DNA from: Larsenimonas rhizosphaerae
GTDB lineage: Bacteria > Pseudomonadota > Gammaproteobacteria > Pseudomonadales > Halomonadaceae
DNA: 64,000 nucleotides
Reading direction: 5' to 3'
Assembly (NCBI RefSeq): GCF_023700005.1
Contig: NZ_JAMLJK010000002.1
Location: 248,001 to 312,000 of the forward strand
This document shows positions 8,653 through 18,538 of this stretch, one piece after another. Position numbers and translations under genes: made by a program. The notes under the pieces were generated by a model. It did no database searches and was not told the DNA's origin. It saw nothing but the letters and a program-made list of their open reading frames with translations. Numbering within the stretch: position 1 is the stretch's first letter; every line of letters starts with the position of its first letter.

Positions 8653-9015
8653 TCATCGGCGCTGCCTTGCTCGCCAGGCAAGCCAGTCGCCGTGAGGCAG
8701 GGCCACGGCATCCATGGGGACTGGATCGAGCGCGTAATACCATGCTTCGCCATACGGGGTGACGAGTTCGGCGCGATGCAGGGGGTGGGTGTTGATCAGC
8801 GCCTCATCCAGTGCGTTCAGGTGCGAGTAAGTGAGAGAGTAGACTTCTCCATCAATGGGGGTCGTGCCTTCCGGCGACAGGCCCACCCCGCAGGTTGTTT
8901 CCAGAAGGGTAAAGGAAGTGGTGGTACGGTGGTGCCCCAGTAGCCGAGCACCATCGAGCAGGTGGTGCAATGGGGCGGTTCGCAGCAGATGAGCGTAGAC
9001 AAACAGTCGCGGCAT
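8653..9015 (-). CDS. gamma-glutamylcyclotransferase-like protein
   Basis: A 120-residue protein of the gamma-glutamylcyclotransferase/AIG2-like fold. It begins LFVYAHLLR (the family's substrate loop near the N-terminus) and has GEVYSLTYSHLNALDE in the middle, where the family carries its catalytic acid. Substrate is unknown; members act on gamma-glutamyl amino acids or gamma-glutamylamines. The start at 9015 (MPRLFVY) is chosen because it leads directly into the first strand; an ATG at 9030 is in frame upstream. Confidence 0.65.
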   Translation of the reverse strand: MPRLFVYAHLLRTAPLHHLLDGARLLGHHRTTTSFTLLETTCGVGLSPEGTTPIDGEVYSLTYSHLNALDEALINTHPLHRAELVTPYGEAWYYALDPVPMDAVALPHGDWLAWRARQRR

Positions 9016-9104
9016 GACCCCTGTCCTCAAGCCTGGAGTTCGAGCCTTTCAAGCTAGCACACTCAGTGTATGATGACGTTTTTCTACCATCAGGAGAATG
9101 GCGC

Positions 9105-9707
9105 ATGAGGTTTCCGGATTCCGCAACGCGTACGCGTATTCTGGCCCTGAGTGCCGATCAGGCCCTTGGCGTGGCGGCAGGGATGACCGAGCGGATGCTG
9201 CCCAATTATGTCTTGTACGCCGACGTCAGCGGTACCGGAGACGCTGCTCGTATCCGTGTCATGATTGACCTGATCTGGGAACAGCTGGGCCCCAGCCGTG
9301 CCACGATCGACTTTGAGCGCCAGGCGGAAAAACTGGTGGCGCTGGAACCGGATACTGACAGGGATGAGAGTTTTGGTGCACGGCTTGCCCTGGATGTCAC
9401 CATGGCGCTGGCCAGTTGTTTCGACGGGTTGCAGAAGGCCGAGCCGCATCAGACAGCGCTGGAGGCACTGCGGCTGTCCGCAGGCGGAGTAGCGCGATTC
9501 ATCGAGTACAGCGAAGGGGAGTCCGAGGATGATTCGCTGGATGAGCATCCGCTGATGGTGGATGAAACCGGATTCGCCGAGGCCTTGATCGAAGCCGTCG
9601 AGGAGATCCGGTTTGACCGTGAGGGACTCAAGCGTCTGCGCCGGCTGGCCCGTAATCAGGGGGTCAGCAACATCGGCCTCTCGCTCGATGATGATACCCC
9701 GGCCTGA
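9105..9707 (+). CDS. DUF416 family protein (YjaG-like)
   Basis: A 200-residue soluble, mostly helical, acidic protein. Segments such as TERMLPNYVLYADVSG, DLIWEQL and the C-terminal NQGVSNIG match the E. coli YjaG/DUF416 family, whose function is unknown. The ATG at 9105 has GGAGA 8 bp upstream; the longer frame from 9066 starts inside the upstream region. It ends 18 bp before the hisF stop codon on the other strand. Confidence 0.8.
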   Translation: MRFPDSATRTRILALSADQALGVAAGMTERMLPNYVLYADVSGTGDAARIRVMIDLIWEQLGPSRATIDFERQAEKLVALEPDTDRDESFGARLALDVTMALASCFDGLQKAEPHQTALEALRLSAGGVARFIEYSEGESEDDSLDEHPLMVDETGFAEALIEAVEEIRFDREGLKRLRRLARNQGVSNIGLSLDDDTPA

Positions 9708-9725
9708 TGCCGGGGTAGAAACGCA

Positions 9726-10499
9726 CTACAGGCGGACTTCGATGCCCTGTGCTGCCATGTGGCGTTTTGCATCTTCCACGGTATGCTCACCGAAGTGGAA
9801 AATGCTGGCGGCCAGCACGGCATCAGCGCCGCCTTCCTTGACGCCGGCCACCAGATCATCCAGTGATCCGACGCCGCCGGAAGCAATGACCGGTACGGTG
9901 ACGGCGTCACTGATGGCTCGTGTCATCTCAAGGTTGAACCCCTGACGGGTGCCATCTCGATCCATGCTGGTCAGCAGTATTTCGCCAGCGCCATAATCGA
10001 CCATCCTGCGAGCCCATTCCACGGCATCCAGCCCCGTGGTGTTACGCCCGCCGTGGGTAAAGATTTCCCACTTGAGCGGCTCTCCCGGTGCACTGACCTG
10101 CTTGGCATCGATGGCGACCACGATGCATTGGCTGCCGAACCGCTGTGATGCCTCGTAGACAAAATCCGGGTTGGTAACGGCTGTGGTATTGATCGAGATC
10201 TTGTCTGCGCCGGCGTTGAGCAGGGCACGAATATCGTCGCAGGTGCGTATGCCACCACCCACCGTCAGCGGGATAAAGACTTCTCCGGCGATATGGCTGA
10301 CCATTTCAAGGGTTGTGCCGCGGCCTTCGTGGCTGGCGGTAATATCGAGAAACGTGATTTCGTCAGCATTCTGCTCGTTGTAGCGCCGGGCGATCTCGAC
10401 CGGATCGCCGGCATCCCGTATGCCGACAAAGTTGATGCCCTTGACCACTCGACCGCGGTCTACATCAAGACAGGGGATAATGCGTTTGGCCAGTGTCAT
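9726..10499 (-). CDS. hisF: imidazole glycerol phosphate synthase subunit HisF
   Basis: A 257-residue (beta-alpha)8 barrel that is the cyclase half of IGP synthase. It uses ammonia delivered by HisH to turn PRFAR into imidazole glycerol phosphate and AICAR in histidine synthesis. The N-terminal IIPCLDVD carries the catalytic Asp, and GGGIRT and SGGVGS are the phosphate-binding loops. It is the last gene of the leftward hisB-H-A-F operon, and its ATG overlaps the hisA stop (ATGA), which indicates coupled translation. Confidence 0.97.
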   Translation of the reverse strand: MTLAKRIIPCLDVDRGRVVKGINFVGIRDAGDPVEIARRYNEQNADEITFLDITASHEGRGTTLEMVSHIAGEVFIPLTVGGGIRTCDDIRALLNAGADKISINTTAVTNPDFVYEASQRFGSQCIVVAIDAKQVSAPGEPLKWEIFTHGGRNTTGLDAVEWARRMVDYGAGEILLTSMDRDGTRQGFNLEMTRAISDAVTVPVIASGGVGSLDDLVAGVKEGGADAVLAASIFHFGEHTVEDAKRHMAAQGIEVRL

Positions 10500-11254
10500 G
10501 AGGTTTCCTTCGAGGTGTCATCTGTAGACGCGTCGCACAGGGCCTGGGCTTCACGCACATCAAGTGAGCCTTCATAGATGGCGCGGCCGGTGATCGCGCC
10601 CAGCAGGCCCTGATCGGCAACGGCAGCCAGGCCTCGGATATCATCCATGTTGGTCACTCCGCCGGACGCGATCACGGGCACGCCGCCTTCTCTTGCCAGG
10701 GCGACGGTGGCTTCGATATTGACCCCCTGCATCATGCCATCGCGAGCTATGTCGGTGTAGACAATGCTTTCAACGCCGTCATGGGCAAAGCGTCTGGCCA
10801 GTTCGGTGGCCTTGATGGTGGATACTTCGGCCCATCCATCGGTGGCAACAAAGCCGTCCCGCGCGTCCAGGCCGACAATGATACGGCCGGGGAACTCACG
10901 GCACATGTCGGTCACGAAGTCAGGATCCTTGACTGCCTTGGTGCCAATGATGACGTAACTGACGCCAGCGTCCAGATAGTACTGAATGGTTTCCCGCGAG
11001 CGAATACCACCGCCGATCTGTATCGGCAGGTCCGGATAGGCTCGGGCAATGGCCGTCACGGCATCGCCATTGACGGGGCGGCCTTCAAAGGCCCCGTTGA
11101 GATCCACCAGATGCAGACGTCGTGCACCGGCCTCCACCCAGCGCCTGGCCATGGCTACGGGGTCAGCGCCGTAATCGGTCGCGTCGTCCATGCGGCCCTG
11201 TTTCAGGCGAACGCAGTGGCCGTCTTTCAAATCAATGGCAGGTATGACCAGCAT
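10496..11254 (-). CDS. hisA: HisA, ProFAR isomerase
   Basis: A 252-residue barrel homologous to HisF; it isomerises ProFAR to PRFAR. It begins [12 protein letters not shown] with the catalytic Asp, and has the GGGIRS and SGGVTN phosphate loops and the YTDIARDGM motif with the second catalytic Asp. The start at 11254 (after AAAGGGA) matches the family; an upstream in-frame ATG at 11344 would overlap hisH and add 30 foreign residues. Confidence 0.97.
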   Translation of the reverse strand: MLVIPAIDLKDGHCVRLKQGRMDDATDYGADPVAMARRWVEAGARRLHLVDLNGAFEGRPVNGDAVTAIARAYPDLPIQIGGGIRSRETIQYYLDAGVSYVIIGTKAVKDPDFVTDMCREFPGRIIVGLDARDGFVATDGWAEVSTIKATELARRFAHDGVESIVYTDIARDGMMQGVNIEATVALAREGGVPVIASGGVTNMDDIRGLAAVADQGLLGAITGRAIYEGSLDVREAQALCDASTDDTSKETS

Positions 11255-11324
11255 GTGTGTCCCTTTTATCGTTGTGGCAAGTGCAGCAGATGGTGGCGAA
11301 ACGGCATGACTCGGCGTCGGCTCC

Positions 11325-11966
11325 TCAGGGTGACCATTCGACAAAGTTGGCCAGAAGCTTCAGACCCGCTGCTGCGCTTTTTTCCGGATGAAACTGTACG
11401 GCAAAAACGGCGTCCCGGCCGGTCGCGATGTGAGCGGTATGGTGCCCATAGGTGGTCGTGCCGAAGACATCGGCATGCTGCTCGGCAGCTACAAAGTAGC
11501 TGTGGACAAAATAGAATCGCTCGCCGGCCGGAATGCCTTCCCACAGTGGGTGCATATGTGTCTGATCAACACGATTCCAGCCCATGTGCGGAACCTTGAG
11601 GCGCTGACCATCTGCATCGGTCATGTCGGTCGCAAAGTGCTTTACTGATCCGGGCAGGTAATTCAGGCAGCGTACTCCGCCGTTTTCCTCGCTTCGGGTC
11701 ATCAGCATCTGCTGACCGACGCAAATACCCAGAAACGGTTTGTCGCCATCGGCCAGCAGCGTATTGACCAGGCCCTTGAGTTCAGCGCGTTCCAGCTCGC
11801 TCATGCAGTCGCGAATGGCGCCCTGGCCTGGCAGTACCACCCGGGTAGCGCCCTTGATGGCTCGAGGGTCACGCGTAATGGTGACGCGCTCCTCACCTAC
11901 ATGTTCCAGCGCCTTGGCGACAGAGTGCAGATTGCCCATTCCATAATCGATGACGGCGATGGTCAT
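11325..11966 (-). CDS. hisH: HisH, glutaminase subunit of IGP synthase
   Basis: A 213-residue class I glutamine amidotransferase that supplies ammonia to HisF. The nucleophile elbow FLGICVGQQ contains the catalytic cysteine, and the C-terminal FHPEKS gives the His-Glu pair. The N-terminal VIDYGMGN loop is typical. It lies between hisB and hisA in the same leftward operon, with 35-bp and 70-bp gaps. Confidence 0.97.
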   Translation of the reverse strand: MTIAVIDYGMGNLHSVAKALEHVGEERVTITRDPRAIKGATRVVLPGQGAIRDCMSELERAELKGLVNTLLADGDKPFLGICVGQQMLMTRSEENGGVRCLNYLPGSVKHFATDMTDADGQRLKVPHMGWNRVDQTHMHPLWEGIPAGERFYFVHSYFVAAEQHADVFGTTTYGHHTAHIATGRDAVFAVQFHPEKSAAAGLKLLANFVEWSP

Positions 11967-12001
11967 GTGTTCTCCCGATTCGTCACGGCTGAAAAGCGGT
12001 G

Positions 12002-12610
12002 TTAAAGACTGCCCTTGGTGGAGGCAATGCGCCCGGTCATGCGGGGGTCGTGTTCGGCTGCCATGCGCAGGGCCCGGCCAAAGGCCTTGAAGATGGTTTC
12101 AACCTGATGATGGGCATTATGGCCTTTCAGGTTGTCAATGTGCACCGTGGCACGCGCATGGTTTGCAAATCCCTGAAAGAACTCGGATACCAGTTGGGTG
12201 TCGAATCGTCCGATGGTTGCGCGGGTAAACTCGGCGTCCATGAACAGCCCGGGGCGACCGGAAAAATCGATGACAACGCGTGACAGGGCTTCATCCAGCG
12301 GTACATAGGCGTGGCCGTAACGATAGATTCCCTTTTTATCGCCCAGTGCTTCGGCGAAGGCCTGTCCCAGGGCAATCCCGGTATCTTCAACGGTATGGTG
12401 ATCGTCGATGTGCAGGTCGCCGTCAGCGTGTACTTCGAGATCAATCTGACCGTGGCGTGCTACCTGATCCAGCATGTGTTCAAAAAATGGCACCCCGGTC
12501 GAGGCATCAAGTCGCCCTTCGCCGTCGAGGTTGATACGTACACGAATACGGGTTTCCGACGTGTTGCGAGTGATTTCAGCGGTACGGGCGTCCAGATCAG
12601 GGCGGGACAT
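12002..12610 (-). CDS. hisB: HisB, imidazoleglycerol-phosphate dehydratase (single-function)
   Basis: A 202-residue dehydratase with the manganese-binding motifs [16 protein letters not shown] and GHNAHHQVE. It lacks the histidinol-phosphatase domain fused to it in enteric bacteria, as is usual in pseudomonads and relatives. It is the first gene of the his cluster seen here. The start at 12610 has CCGGAG 6 bp upstream. Confidence 0.96.
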   Translation of the reverse strand: MSRPDLDARTAEITRNTSETRIRVRINLDGEGRLDASTGVPFFEHMLDQVARHGQIDLEVHADGDLHIDDHHTVEDTGIALGQAFAEALGDKKGIYRYGHAYVPLDEALSRVVIDFSGRPGLFMDAEFTRATIGRFDTQLVSEFFQGFANHARATVHIDNLKGHNAHHQVETIFKAFGRALRMAAEHDPRMTGRIASTKGSL

Positions 12611-12918
12611 CGGCATCTCCGGTGGAGTGAGTAAACCAGCCTCGGCTGGATGCTGGTATGCAATAAGGATCCATTATAGAGAAGGGGCCACTGCATCCGC
12701 TACACTGGTAATCGCTGCTTCGGGGCCATGTCTGTGTGGTTTTTTGTGGTGCGTTGTAAAAAAGAACCCGGAGAGGTTCGCGCAAGGTTCAGTCTCTTGT
12801 GACATGGACGATGTTAGATGGGTAGCGCCAGGGTAAGGGACGACATGAATCGGGGTCGGTATCGGCCTGGGTGAACGCCTGTCTGCACAACAGCAGGTGA
12901 TGGTAAGGGAGTTACCGT
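12611..12918. other. intergenic region between hisB and asmA
   Basis: A 308-bp divergent intergenic region that should contain the promoters for the his operon and for the AsmA gene. I see no gene in it. CATTATAGAG near 12672-12681 resembles a -10 region. No clear operator or attenuator is visible. Confidence 0.5.
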
Positions 12919-15252
12919 ATGAAAGCTTTGTTTCGCATACTGCTGGCCGCGGTCGGTGCGCTGGCATTATTGCTTGTTTGCGGGGTGGTTTATGTCACGA
13001 CCTTTCTGGACCCGAATGATCTGAAGCCGCGTCTGGCGGAGGCGGTCAAGGCCCAGACCGGGCTTGAACTCTCCCTGGATGGGCCTCTGAGCTGGTCGTT
13101 TTATCCACACCTGGGGGTCTCCATCGAGGATGCGTCGGCGCGTCTGCCGAACGCGGGGGCAGGCAGTACGCCCTTCGCTTCGGTTGAAAAGGCCGATGTT
13201 GAAGTGGATTTCTCGTCGCTGCTGGTTGGCGATGTGTCGGTTGACGGTATCAATGTCAGTGGGCTGCAGCTCGATCTTGAGCGTGACGGCACCGGACGGG
13301 GTAACTGGGAGCAGATTGTTGATCACATGGCAAAAACACGTGGCACCCTGTCCAATGACAAGGAACGCCCGAAAAAGCCTGTTTCTCCGTCAAGGGCCGC
13401 TGATCAGCCGCTGGGCATTGATATCGCGAGCCTTGCCATCAACGGCGGGCGCGTTCATTACAGCGATGCAGCCAGCGGAGCGAATTACACCCTGAGTGAG
13501 CTGGATCTCAAGGGGGCCAATGTGGTGCCGGGCCAGTTCTTCCCGCTCAGCATGGCCTTCGATCTTGAAAGTACCTCGCCGGCATTTGTGACACATGTTT
13601 CCCTGAAAAGCCGTGTCCGTGCCGATCTGGCCAATTCCAGTTACACCCTGGAGAACCTGGTGGCCAATACCACATCCCGTTATCCCGAGCTGAGCGGTGG
13701 TCGTGAGCAGTCGCTGGATCTTGCTGTTGCTCGGCTGTCGGCGGATCCGGGTCAGCAGATTTATCAGGTCGATGGCGTGAGCCTGGATGGTGAGGCGTAT
13801 CTGCCCCGGAGTGGCGACCATGCCATACCCGTTGGCCTCGATTTTTCGGCACGGGCCGACCTGCAAAAGGGCACGGCATCAGTGTCGGATCTGTCGCTGA
13901 CCAGTGATAACGATTTTCGGCTGGTAGGGCATCTTGCCCTTACCGGGCTCGACAAGGCGCCGGCCTATGAAGGTCAGGTGACGCTTGCCCCGTTCAATCT
14001 ACGTAAATGGCTTGAGCAGCATGCAGGTGCCACGCTGGCCAGCGCCGATAATCAGGCCCTGACGCGCATTGCCCTTGATTCGCCGATCAAGGGTGACATG
14101 AACACGTTGATGCTTTCCGGGCTCGATGTGTCACTGGATGATCAGAATTTCAATGGACAGGCTGCGATGGGCCTTGATGGTCGGCGTATTGCTCTGACGC
14201 TGGCGGGTCAGTCCTTTGATCTCGACCGCTATCTTGCACCGGTTGCGGCGAAGGAGGAAAAAACTGCGTCACTGAAACATCTGCTGGTGTCACCTGCCTA
14301 TGCGGCCGTGGAAGAGTCTGCGCTGGTTCCCGTGGACTGGCTGCGCCAGGCAGCCCTGAAGCTTTCCCTGTCGATCAATCAGATGACAGCCAAACAGCTT
14401 TCACTAGGCAATGTATCGCTGCTGGTAGAGGGCAGTAAGGGGCAGCATGCCCTGAAGCATCTGTCTGCGGACCTTTATGGTGGCAAGGCATTGATCAAGG
14501 GAGGGCTGGATGTACGCAAGGCCCCTATTCAGTGGCGAATGACCGATACCCTTGAGGGCGTGAAGCTGGAGCCACTGCTTGCTGATGCCCTGCAAAAGAC
14601 GGCACCGATCAAGGGTACTCTGGCGATGAATGGCACGTTTACTTCACAGACCAATCAGCGTGACAGCCTTTTGAACAATCTTGATGGTCGTACGCAGTTC
14701 AAGGTCACGGATGGGGCACTGCTGGGGCAGAATCTGTCACAGCGCATGTGTCAGGTGGTAGCAGCAGTCAGCAGTAATACGTCGGCGCGCGAGTGGGCTG
14801 ATAATACGCCTTTTGACGCGCTTTCAGGCACGTTCGTCATCAAAAACGGCATTGCTCACAACGATGACTTCCGGCTGGATATCCCGGGGATTCGTTTTAG
14901 TGGGGCCGGTGAGGCCAACCTGCCAACTTCCCGGTTTGACTACGCCATTAACGCCGGTTTTATCAATACTGCGGACCCGGCAGCCTGCAAGGTCAGCGAC
15001 AAGTTTCAAAAGGTCGATTTTCCGCTGCACTGCCAGGGTGCCTTTTCCGATGAGCCCGGTTCCTGGTGCAGCTTTGATCGTAATGGTTTCCAGGCATCCC
15101 TTGCCGGACTGGCCGGTAGCGAAGTGAAACGCAAGCTTCAAAAAGAAGTTGAGCGCGGTCTGGGGGATAAAACCCGGCAAAAGATCAACGACAAGCTCGG
15201 AGAAGGAGCTGCTCAGGAACTAAAGAATGCCATCAATGGTCTATTTAAATGA
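12919..15252 (+). CDS. AsmA family envelope protein
   Basis: A 777-residue protein with one N-terminal membrane segment (about residues 5-28) and a long periplasmic beta-rich part typical of AsmA/TamB-like proteins. It starts at DPNDLKPRLAEAVKAQTG, the conserved post-membrane motif, and ends with the conserved AsmA C-terminal domain and a short amphipathic helix. These proteins bridge the periplasm and affect phospholipid and outer-membrane homeostasis. It sits just upstream of mutY, a common arrangement in related gammaproteobacteria. Confidence 0.88.
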   Translation: MKALFRILLAAVGALALLLVCGVVYVTTFLDPNDLKPRLAEAVKAQTGLELSLDGPLSWSFYPHLGVSIEDASARLPNAGAGSTPFASVEKADVEVDFSSLLVGDVSVDGINVSGLQLDLERDGTGRGNWEQIVDHMAKTRGTLSNDKERPKKPVSPSRAADQPLGIDIASLAINGGRVHYSDAASGANYTLSELDLKGANVVPGQFFPLSMAFDLESTSPAFVTHVSLKSRVRADLANSSYTLENLVANTTSRYPELSGGREQSLDLAVARLSADPGQQIYQVDGVSLDGEAYLPRSGDHAIPVGLDFSARADLQKGTASVSDLSLTSDNDFRLVGHLALTGLDKAPAYEGQVTLAPFNLRKWLEQHAGATLASADNQALTRIALDSPIKGDMNTLMLSGLDVSLDDQNFNGQAAMGLDGRRIALTLAGQSFDLDRYLAPVAAKEEKTASLKHLLVSPAYAAVEESALVPVDWLRQAALKLSLSINQMTAKQLSLGNVSLLVEGSKGQHALKHLSADLYGGKALIKGGLDVRKAPIQWRMTDTLEGVKLEPLLADALQKTAPIKGTLAMNGTFTSQTNQRDSLLNNLDGRTQFKVTDGALLGQNLSQRMCQVVAAVSSNTSAREWADNTPFDALSGTFVIKNGIAHNDDFRLDIPGIRFSGAGEANLPTSRFDYAINAGFINTADPAACKVSDKFQKVDFPLHCQGAFSDEPGSWCSFDRNGFQASLAGLAGSEVKRKLQKEVERGLGDKTRQKINDKLGEGAAQELKNAINGLFK

Positions 15253-15275
15253 GCAATCCTTGAAAGCCAGTCTTG

Positions 15276-15302
15276 AGCGCCGACCCTGTCGGCGCTTTTT
15301 TT
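15276..15302 (+). terminator. intrinsic terminator after the AsmA gene
   Basis: Nine-base stem AGCGCCGAC / GTCGGCGCT with a 3-nt loop, followed by a T tract, 23 bp after the stop. Confidence 0.85.
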
Positions 15303-15362
15303 ATGTCTGTGCCATGGCCTGACATACTGTCACTCTTAACTTTCATGTGAGGATACCGCCTG

Positions 15363-16433
15363 ATGACCGAATTGGCGGCTGATGACTTTCAGGCCCGCGT
15401 ACTGGACTGGTTCGACCGACATGGCCGGACCCACCTCCCCTGGCAGCAGCAGCGCACTCCCTATCGCGTCTGGGTGTCAGAGATCATGCTGCAGCAGACC
15501 CAGGTAGCGACAGTGATCGATTACTACCACCGTTTCATGGCGCGCTTTCCGGATGTGCAGGCATTAGCCGAAGCGCCCGAGGATGAGGTGCTGCACCTCT
15601 GGACAGGGCTCGGCTATTATGCCCGAGCACGCAATCTTCATCGCGCTGCCCAGTGTGTGGTTGGCACTCATGGCGGGCACTTCCCGGTGGAAAGTGTCGA
15701 AGCCATGATGACGCTGCCTGGCATTGGCCGTTCAACTGCAGGCGCCATTATCAGCCTGTCTACCAACCAGCCTGCTCCTATCCTTGATGGTAACGTCAAA
15801 CGGGTGCTGACACGCTACAGGGCCGTGGAAGGCTGGCCTGGGCAGACGGCTGTCGAGAGAAGGCTCTGGGGGCTGGCCGAGCAATTACAGCCTTCCGAGC
15901 GCGCTGCAGACTACACGCAGGCGATGATGGACCTGGGCGCCACGCTATGTACACGGAAGAGGCCTGCCTGCCTGCTCTGTCCGCTGGAGGATGCCTGTCA
16001 GGCGCATGCCGAAGGCGAGGAAGAGATGTATCCCCACAGCAAGCCCAGACGTCAGATTCCTGAACGGCAGGCCTGGTTTGCATTGCTTCATGACAGGAAT
16101 GGCCGGGTGCTTCTTGAAAAACGGCCGGCAAGGGGGTTGTGGGGCGGTTTGTGGAGTCTGCCCCAGTTTGATTCGCTGGAGGCATTATCGGCGTGGCAGG
16201 AGGCCTTGCCGGGCGATACAGGCCGCCTCGCATTCTGGACTCCCTTTGTTCATGTGTTCAGCCACTTCAGATTGACGATTACCCCTTGCCCGATACGCTG
16301 GGAGGGTGGCTCTGATGTCCTGCGAGGTGATGAACAGGACTGGTATGATCCAGCCTCACCTGCCACCCTCGGGTTGGCCGCGCCGGTCAAGGCACTGCTG
16401 GCGCAATGCGACTTTGCAAATTCTCAAGGATAA
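15363..16433 (+). CDS. mutY: adenine DNA glycosylase MutY
   Basis: A 356-residue base-excision repair enzyme that removes adenine opposite 8-oxoguanine. Visible are [10 protein letters not shown] with the catalytic Glu, the helix-hairpin-helix [10 protein letters not shown], and [10 protein letters not shown] with the catalytic Asp. The four-cysteine iron-sulfur loop has C-x6-C-x2-C-x5-C spacing ([17 protein letters not shown]). A C-terminal Nudix-like domain recognises 8-oxoG. yggX follows after 15 bp, the usual mutY-yggX pair. Confidence 0.96.
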   Translation: MTELAADDFQARVLDWFDRHGRTHLPWQQQRTPYRVWVSEIMLQQTQVATVIDYYHRFMARFPDVQALAEAPEDEVLHLWTGLGYYARARNLHRAAQCVVGTHGGHFPVESVEAMMTLPGIGRSTAGAIISLSTNQPAPILDGNVKRVLTRYRAVEGWPGQTAVERRLWGLAEQLQPSERAADYTQAMMDLGATLCTRKRPACLLCPLEDACQAHAEGEEEMYPHSKPRRQIPERQAWFALLHDRNGRVLLEKRPARGLWGGLWSLPQFDSLEALSAWQEALPGDTGRLAFWTPFVHVFSHFRLTITPCPIRWEGGSDVLRGDEQDWYDPASPATLGLAAPVKALLAQCDFANSQG

Positions 16434-16448
16434 GGGACGGTTTTTTTC

Positions 16449-16718
16449 ATGCACAAGGTAATGTGTCGTAAATACGGCGAGGAAATGGACGGCATGATGG
16501 CTCCGCCGTTGCCGGGTCCCAAGGGGCAGACACTGTACGAGACGGTTTCTAGGCAGGCCTGGGAAGAATGGCAGCAGCTTCAGACACGTCTGATCAACGA
16601 AAAGCACCTCAGTATGCTTGACCCGGATGCGCGCCGTTACCTGATGGAGCAGATGGAGCGCTTTCTGGATAACGAGCCGACCGATATTGCCGAAGGCTAC
16701 GTACCCCCCGAAAAATAA
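16449..16718 (+). CDS. yggX: YggX, oxidative-damage protection / iron-trafficking protein
   Basis: An 89-residue protein of the YggX family. It has the N-terminal CRKYGEEM segment with the redox-sensitive Cys, LYETVSRQAWEEWQ and LINEKHLSML helices, and EGYVPPEK at the end. YggX protects iron-sulfur enzymes from oxidative damage. It forms an operon with mutY, 15 bp upstream. Confidence 0.93.
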   Translation: MHKVMCRKYGEEMDGMMAPPLPGPKGQTLYETVSRQAWEEWQQLQTRLINEKHLSMLDPDARRYLMEQMERFLDNEPTDIAEGYVPPEK

Positions 16719-16768
16719 GGGCTGGCGGGGAGATTTGAAAATAGTTGAAAAGTTTTTCCGGAAAAGGC

Positions 16769-16797
16769 TTGACCGCAAAGGCGATTTTCTATTTAAT
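16769..16797 (+). promoter_or_regulatory. sigma-70 promoter of the tRNA operon
   Basis: TTGACC (-35, 16769-16774) and TTTAAT (-10, 16792-16797) are separated by 17 bp. The predicted transcript would start about 10 bp before tRNA-Phe. Elements are assigned by eye. Confidence 0.65.
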
Positions 16798-16814
16798 TCG
16801 CTCCCGTTGGCAAC

Positions 16815-16890
16815 GGCCAGATAGCTCAGTCGGTAGAGCAGGGGATTGAAAATCCCCGTGTCGGCGGTTCGATTCCGTCTCTGGCCACCA
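16815..16890 (+). tRNA. tRNA-Phe (GAA)
   Basis: A 76-nt cloverleaf with encoded CCA. Acceptor GGCCAGA pairs with TCTGGCC, the anticodon loop TTGAAAA gives GAA, and the T loop is GGTTCGATTCC. First gene of the three-tRNA operon. Confidence 0.97.
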
Positions 16891-16895
16891 TTTGC

Positions 16896-16970
16896 TGGGG
16901 TATAGCCAAGTGGTAAGGCACCGGTTTTTGGTATCGGCATTCCCAGGTTCGAGTCCTGGTACCCCAGCCA
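16896..16970 (+). tRNA. tRNA-Gln (TTG)
   Basis: A 75-nt cloverleaf with encoded CCA. Acceptor TGGGGTA pairs with TACCCCA, the anticodon in the loop is TTG, and the T loop is GGTTCGAGTCC. Confidence 0.97.
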
Positions 16971-16991
16971 GTCAACACATTTTAATGCAGT

Positions 16992-17072
<81 letters not shown>

Positions 17073-17104
17073 TTTCCAGCTAAAACAGCAAGTTGGAAAA
17101 CATC

Positions 17105-17129
17105 AACCGCCCTTGAAGGCGGTTTTTTT
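17105..17129 (+). terminator. terminator behind tRNA-Thr (phage-side copy)
   Basis: Stem ACCGCC / GGCGGT with a 6-nt loop and T7. An almost identical hairpin stands behind the attR fragment (51669-51692). The phage thus appears to bring its own terminator for the tRNA operon that it rebuilds. Confidence 0.8.
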
Positions 17130-17138
17130 GTGCCTATG

Positions 17139-17158
17139 CGTAATATGTCTACGTAATA
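17139..17158. repeat. possible integrase arm-site repeats near attL
   Basis: CGTAATAT occurs twice (17139-17146 and 17152-17158) between attL and the int stop codon. Direct repeats at this distance from the core are what arm-type integrase sites look like. Assignment is by position only. Confidence 0.35.
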
Positions 17159-17159
17159 T

Positions 17160-18329
17160 TCAGGGTCTTTCTGTGCCCGATGAGTCCACAAGCGGTACGC
17201 TCAGATCGTACACATCGAGCATGGCGGCACTTCGATGGCCGCTGGCATCCTGCTTGTCATGACGTGTGCCTGTAGTGTCTGTAATGCCTCTTCTTTTCAA
17301 GTCATGAAGCCCGAAGCGTAACTCGCGCGGTATGACGCCTTCCTCAATGGCCAGCTTGATCATTCGCTGCCAGGCCGTATCCAGGCTGCTTTTTCGCAGC
17401 TCCTCGCCATCGGCGGCAACAATCAGAGTGCGCTCTTCCGGGTGGCTGGGCGCAGTGCGGCTCTTTACTCTCCATATGTCGGCTCGGCGCTGAGTGGCTG
17501 CGTTCCAGGCCGCACGCAACCTTGTGTCCCAGCGAACAATATTGTCTCTGCTTCCTTTTCGCCGATTGGTCAGTATGCCTTGAGTGGTGGCATTGGCGTC
17601 CGTCAATGTGATGATCTCGATCCCGCGTAACCTGCAGAGATAAGCCAGCTCCATAACGATCCATAGGTATGGGGCGCAGGCTCCTTTCTCACCACGAACA
17701 CGTTTGCCGCGCTCACGAGCAAAATCGACCAGCGTCATCATGGTGTCTATATCCGGCAACCGCCTCTGTTGACGCTCTTTCGCGGCCTCGACACCTTGAG
17801 CTGGATTCGTATCGCAGTAACCCCGGTTGATGCCCCAGCGAAAGACACGTCGCAAATATCGCAGGATGTGATTGGCTTTTGACGGTGTCCCTTCTCCGGC
17901 GATTCTGTCTATAAGGCGTTGTATTAGCGCGGGTTTGAAATGTCTGAGTGGAACATCCCCGAGCGGCTTTCCCAGTCGTGTGGGCATTTCGACCACCAGA
18001 TCGCGGCAATAGTCATAATCCGAACGCGTTTTAAGAGCGAGCATCTTGTACTGCGCCGACTCATGAAAGCGCCCTAGTACAAAGCGTAAGGTATCCCGAG
18101 TAATTCCTTTTCGCTCTTCCATGATGCGGTGCAGTTCAGAAAGCGTCGTATGGATATTCGCAATGTTCTGGCGTTTCTGCTTTCCGGCTACATCGCAATA
18201 AAGCACATACCAGTTGCCGCGCCCACGATGGTCAAAGTAGACCCGTGCCGGTAAGCGGGTCTGGTCGATATGCTGAGGAATATGCGGGTTATGACGGCGA
18301 GGCTTGCCGGGTTTCAATCGTTTACTCAT
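17160..18329 (-). CDS. int: tyrosine-recombinase integrase
   Basis: A 389-residue phage integrase that catalyses insertion at tRNA-Thr and, with an accessory factor, excision. The catalytic residues are visible: Arg235 in CRLRGIE, His342 and an Arg in HDLKRRG, His365 in GHRS, and the Tyr374 nucleophile in LDVYD. The N-terminal third should bind arm sites and the middle the core. Its ATG overlaps the stop of the upstream DUF4224 gene by one base (TAATG), so it is translated as the end of the long leftward early operon. It is somewhat longer than P2 Int. Confidence 0.93.
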   Translation of the reverse strand: MSKRLKPGKPRRHNPHIPQHIDQTRLPARVYFDHRGRGNWYVLYCDVAGKQKRQNIANIHTTLSELHRIMEERKGITRDTLRFVLGRFHESAQYKMLALKTRSDYDYCRDLVVEMPTRLGKPLGDVPLRHFKPALIQRLIDRIAGEGTPSKANHILRYLRRVFRWGINRGYCDTNPAQGVEAAKERQQRRLPDIDTMMTLVDFARERGKRVRGEKGACAPYLWIVMELAYLCRLRGIEIITLTDANATTQGILTNRRKGSRDNIVRWDTRLRAAWNAATQRRADIWRVKSRTAPSHPEERTLIVAADGEELRKSSLDTAWQRMIKLAIEEGVIPRELRFGLHDLKRRGITDTTGTRHDKQDASGHRSAAMLDVYDLSVPLVDSSGTERP

Positions 18330-18538
18330 TACAGTATCTGGTCCGGTGTCAGCGTATCCGGGTTGGCATTTTTCTCAAAACCGCCGGCCATGTTGATCAA
18401 GTCCAGCGTTGTCCATGGGCCATTGCGGCCGTGGAACACGCGCACGCCCTGATCGCGAAGACAGCGAGCGACATCGGCAGAACGTTGATAACCGGTAATG
18501 CCCTTGAGCTGATCGCAAGAAAGAATGTTGCTATTCAT
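18329..18538 (-). CDS. DUF4224-like small protein upstream of int
   Basis: A 69-residue protein with a segment resembling DUF4224 (CDQLKGITGYQR ... RDQGVRVFHGRNG). This small family is often found directly before phage integrases. The DNA-binding look and the tight coupling to int make a directionality (excisionase-like) role plausible, but that is inference. The start at 18538 has a strong site (GGGAGGGAGG) upstream, and the frame upstream of it is not coding. Confidence 0.6.
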   Translation of the reverse strand: MNSNILSCDQLKGITGYQRSADVARCLRDQGVRVFHGRNGPWTTLDLINMAGGFEKNANPDTLTPDQIL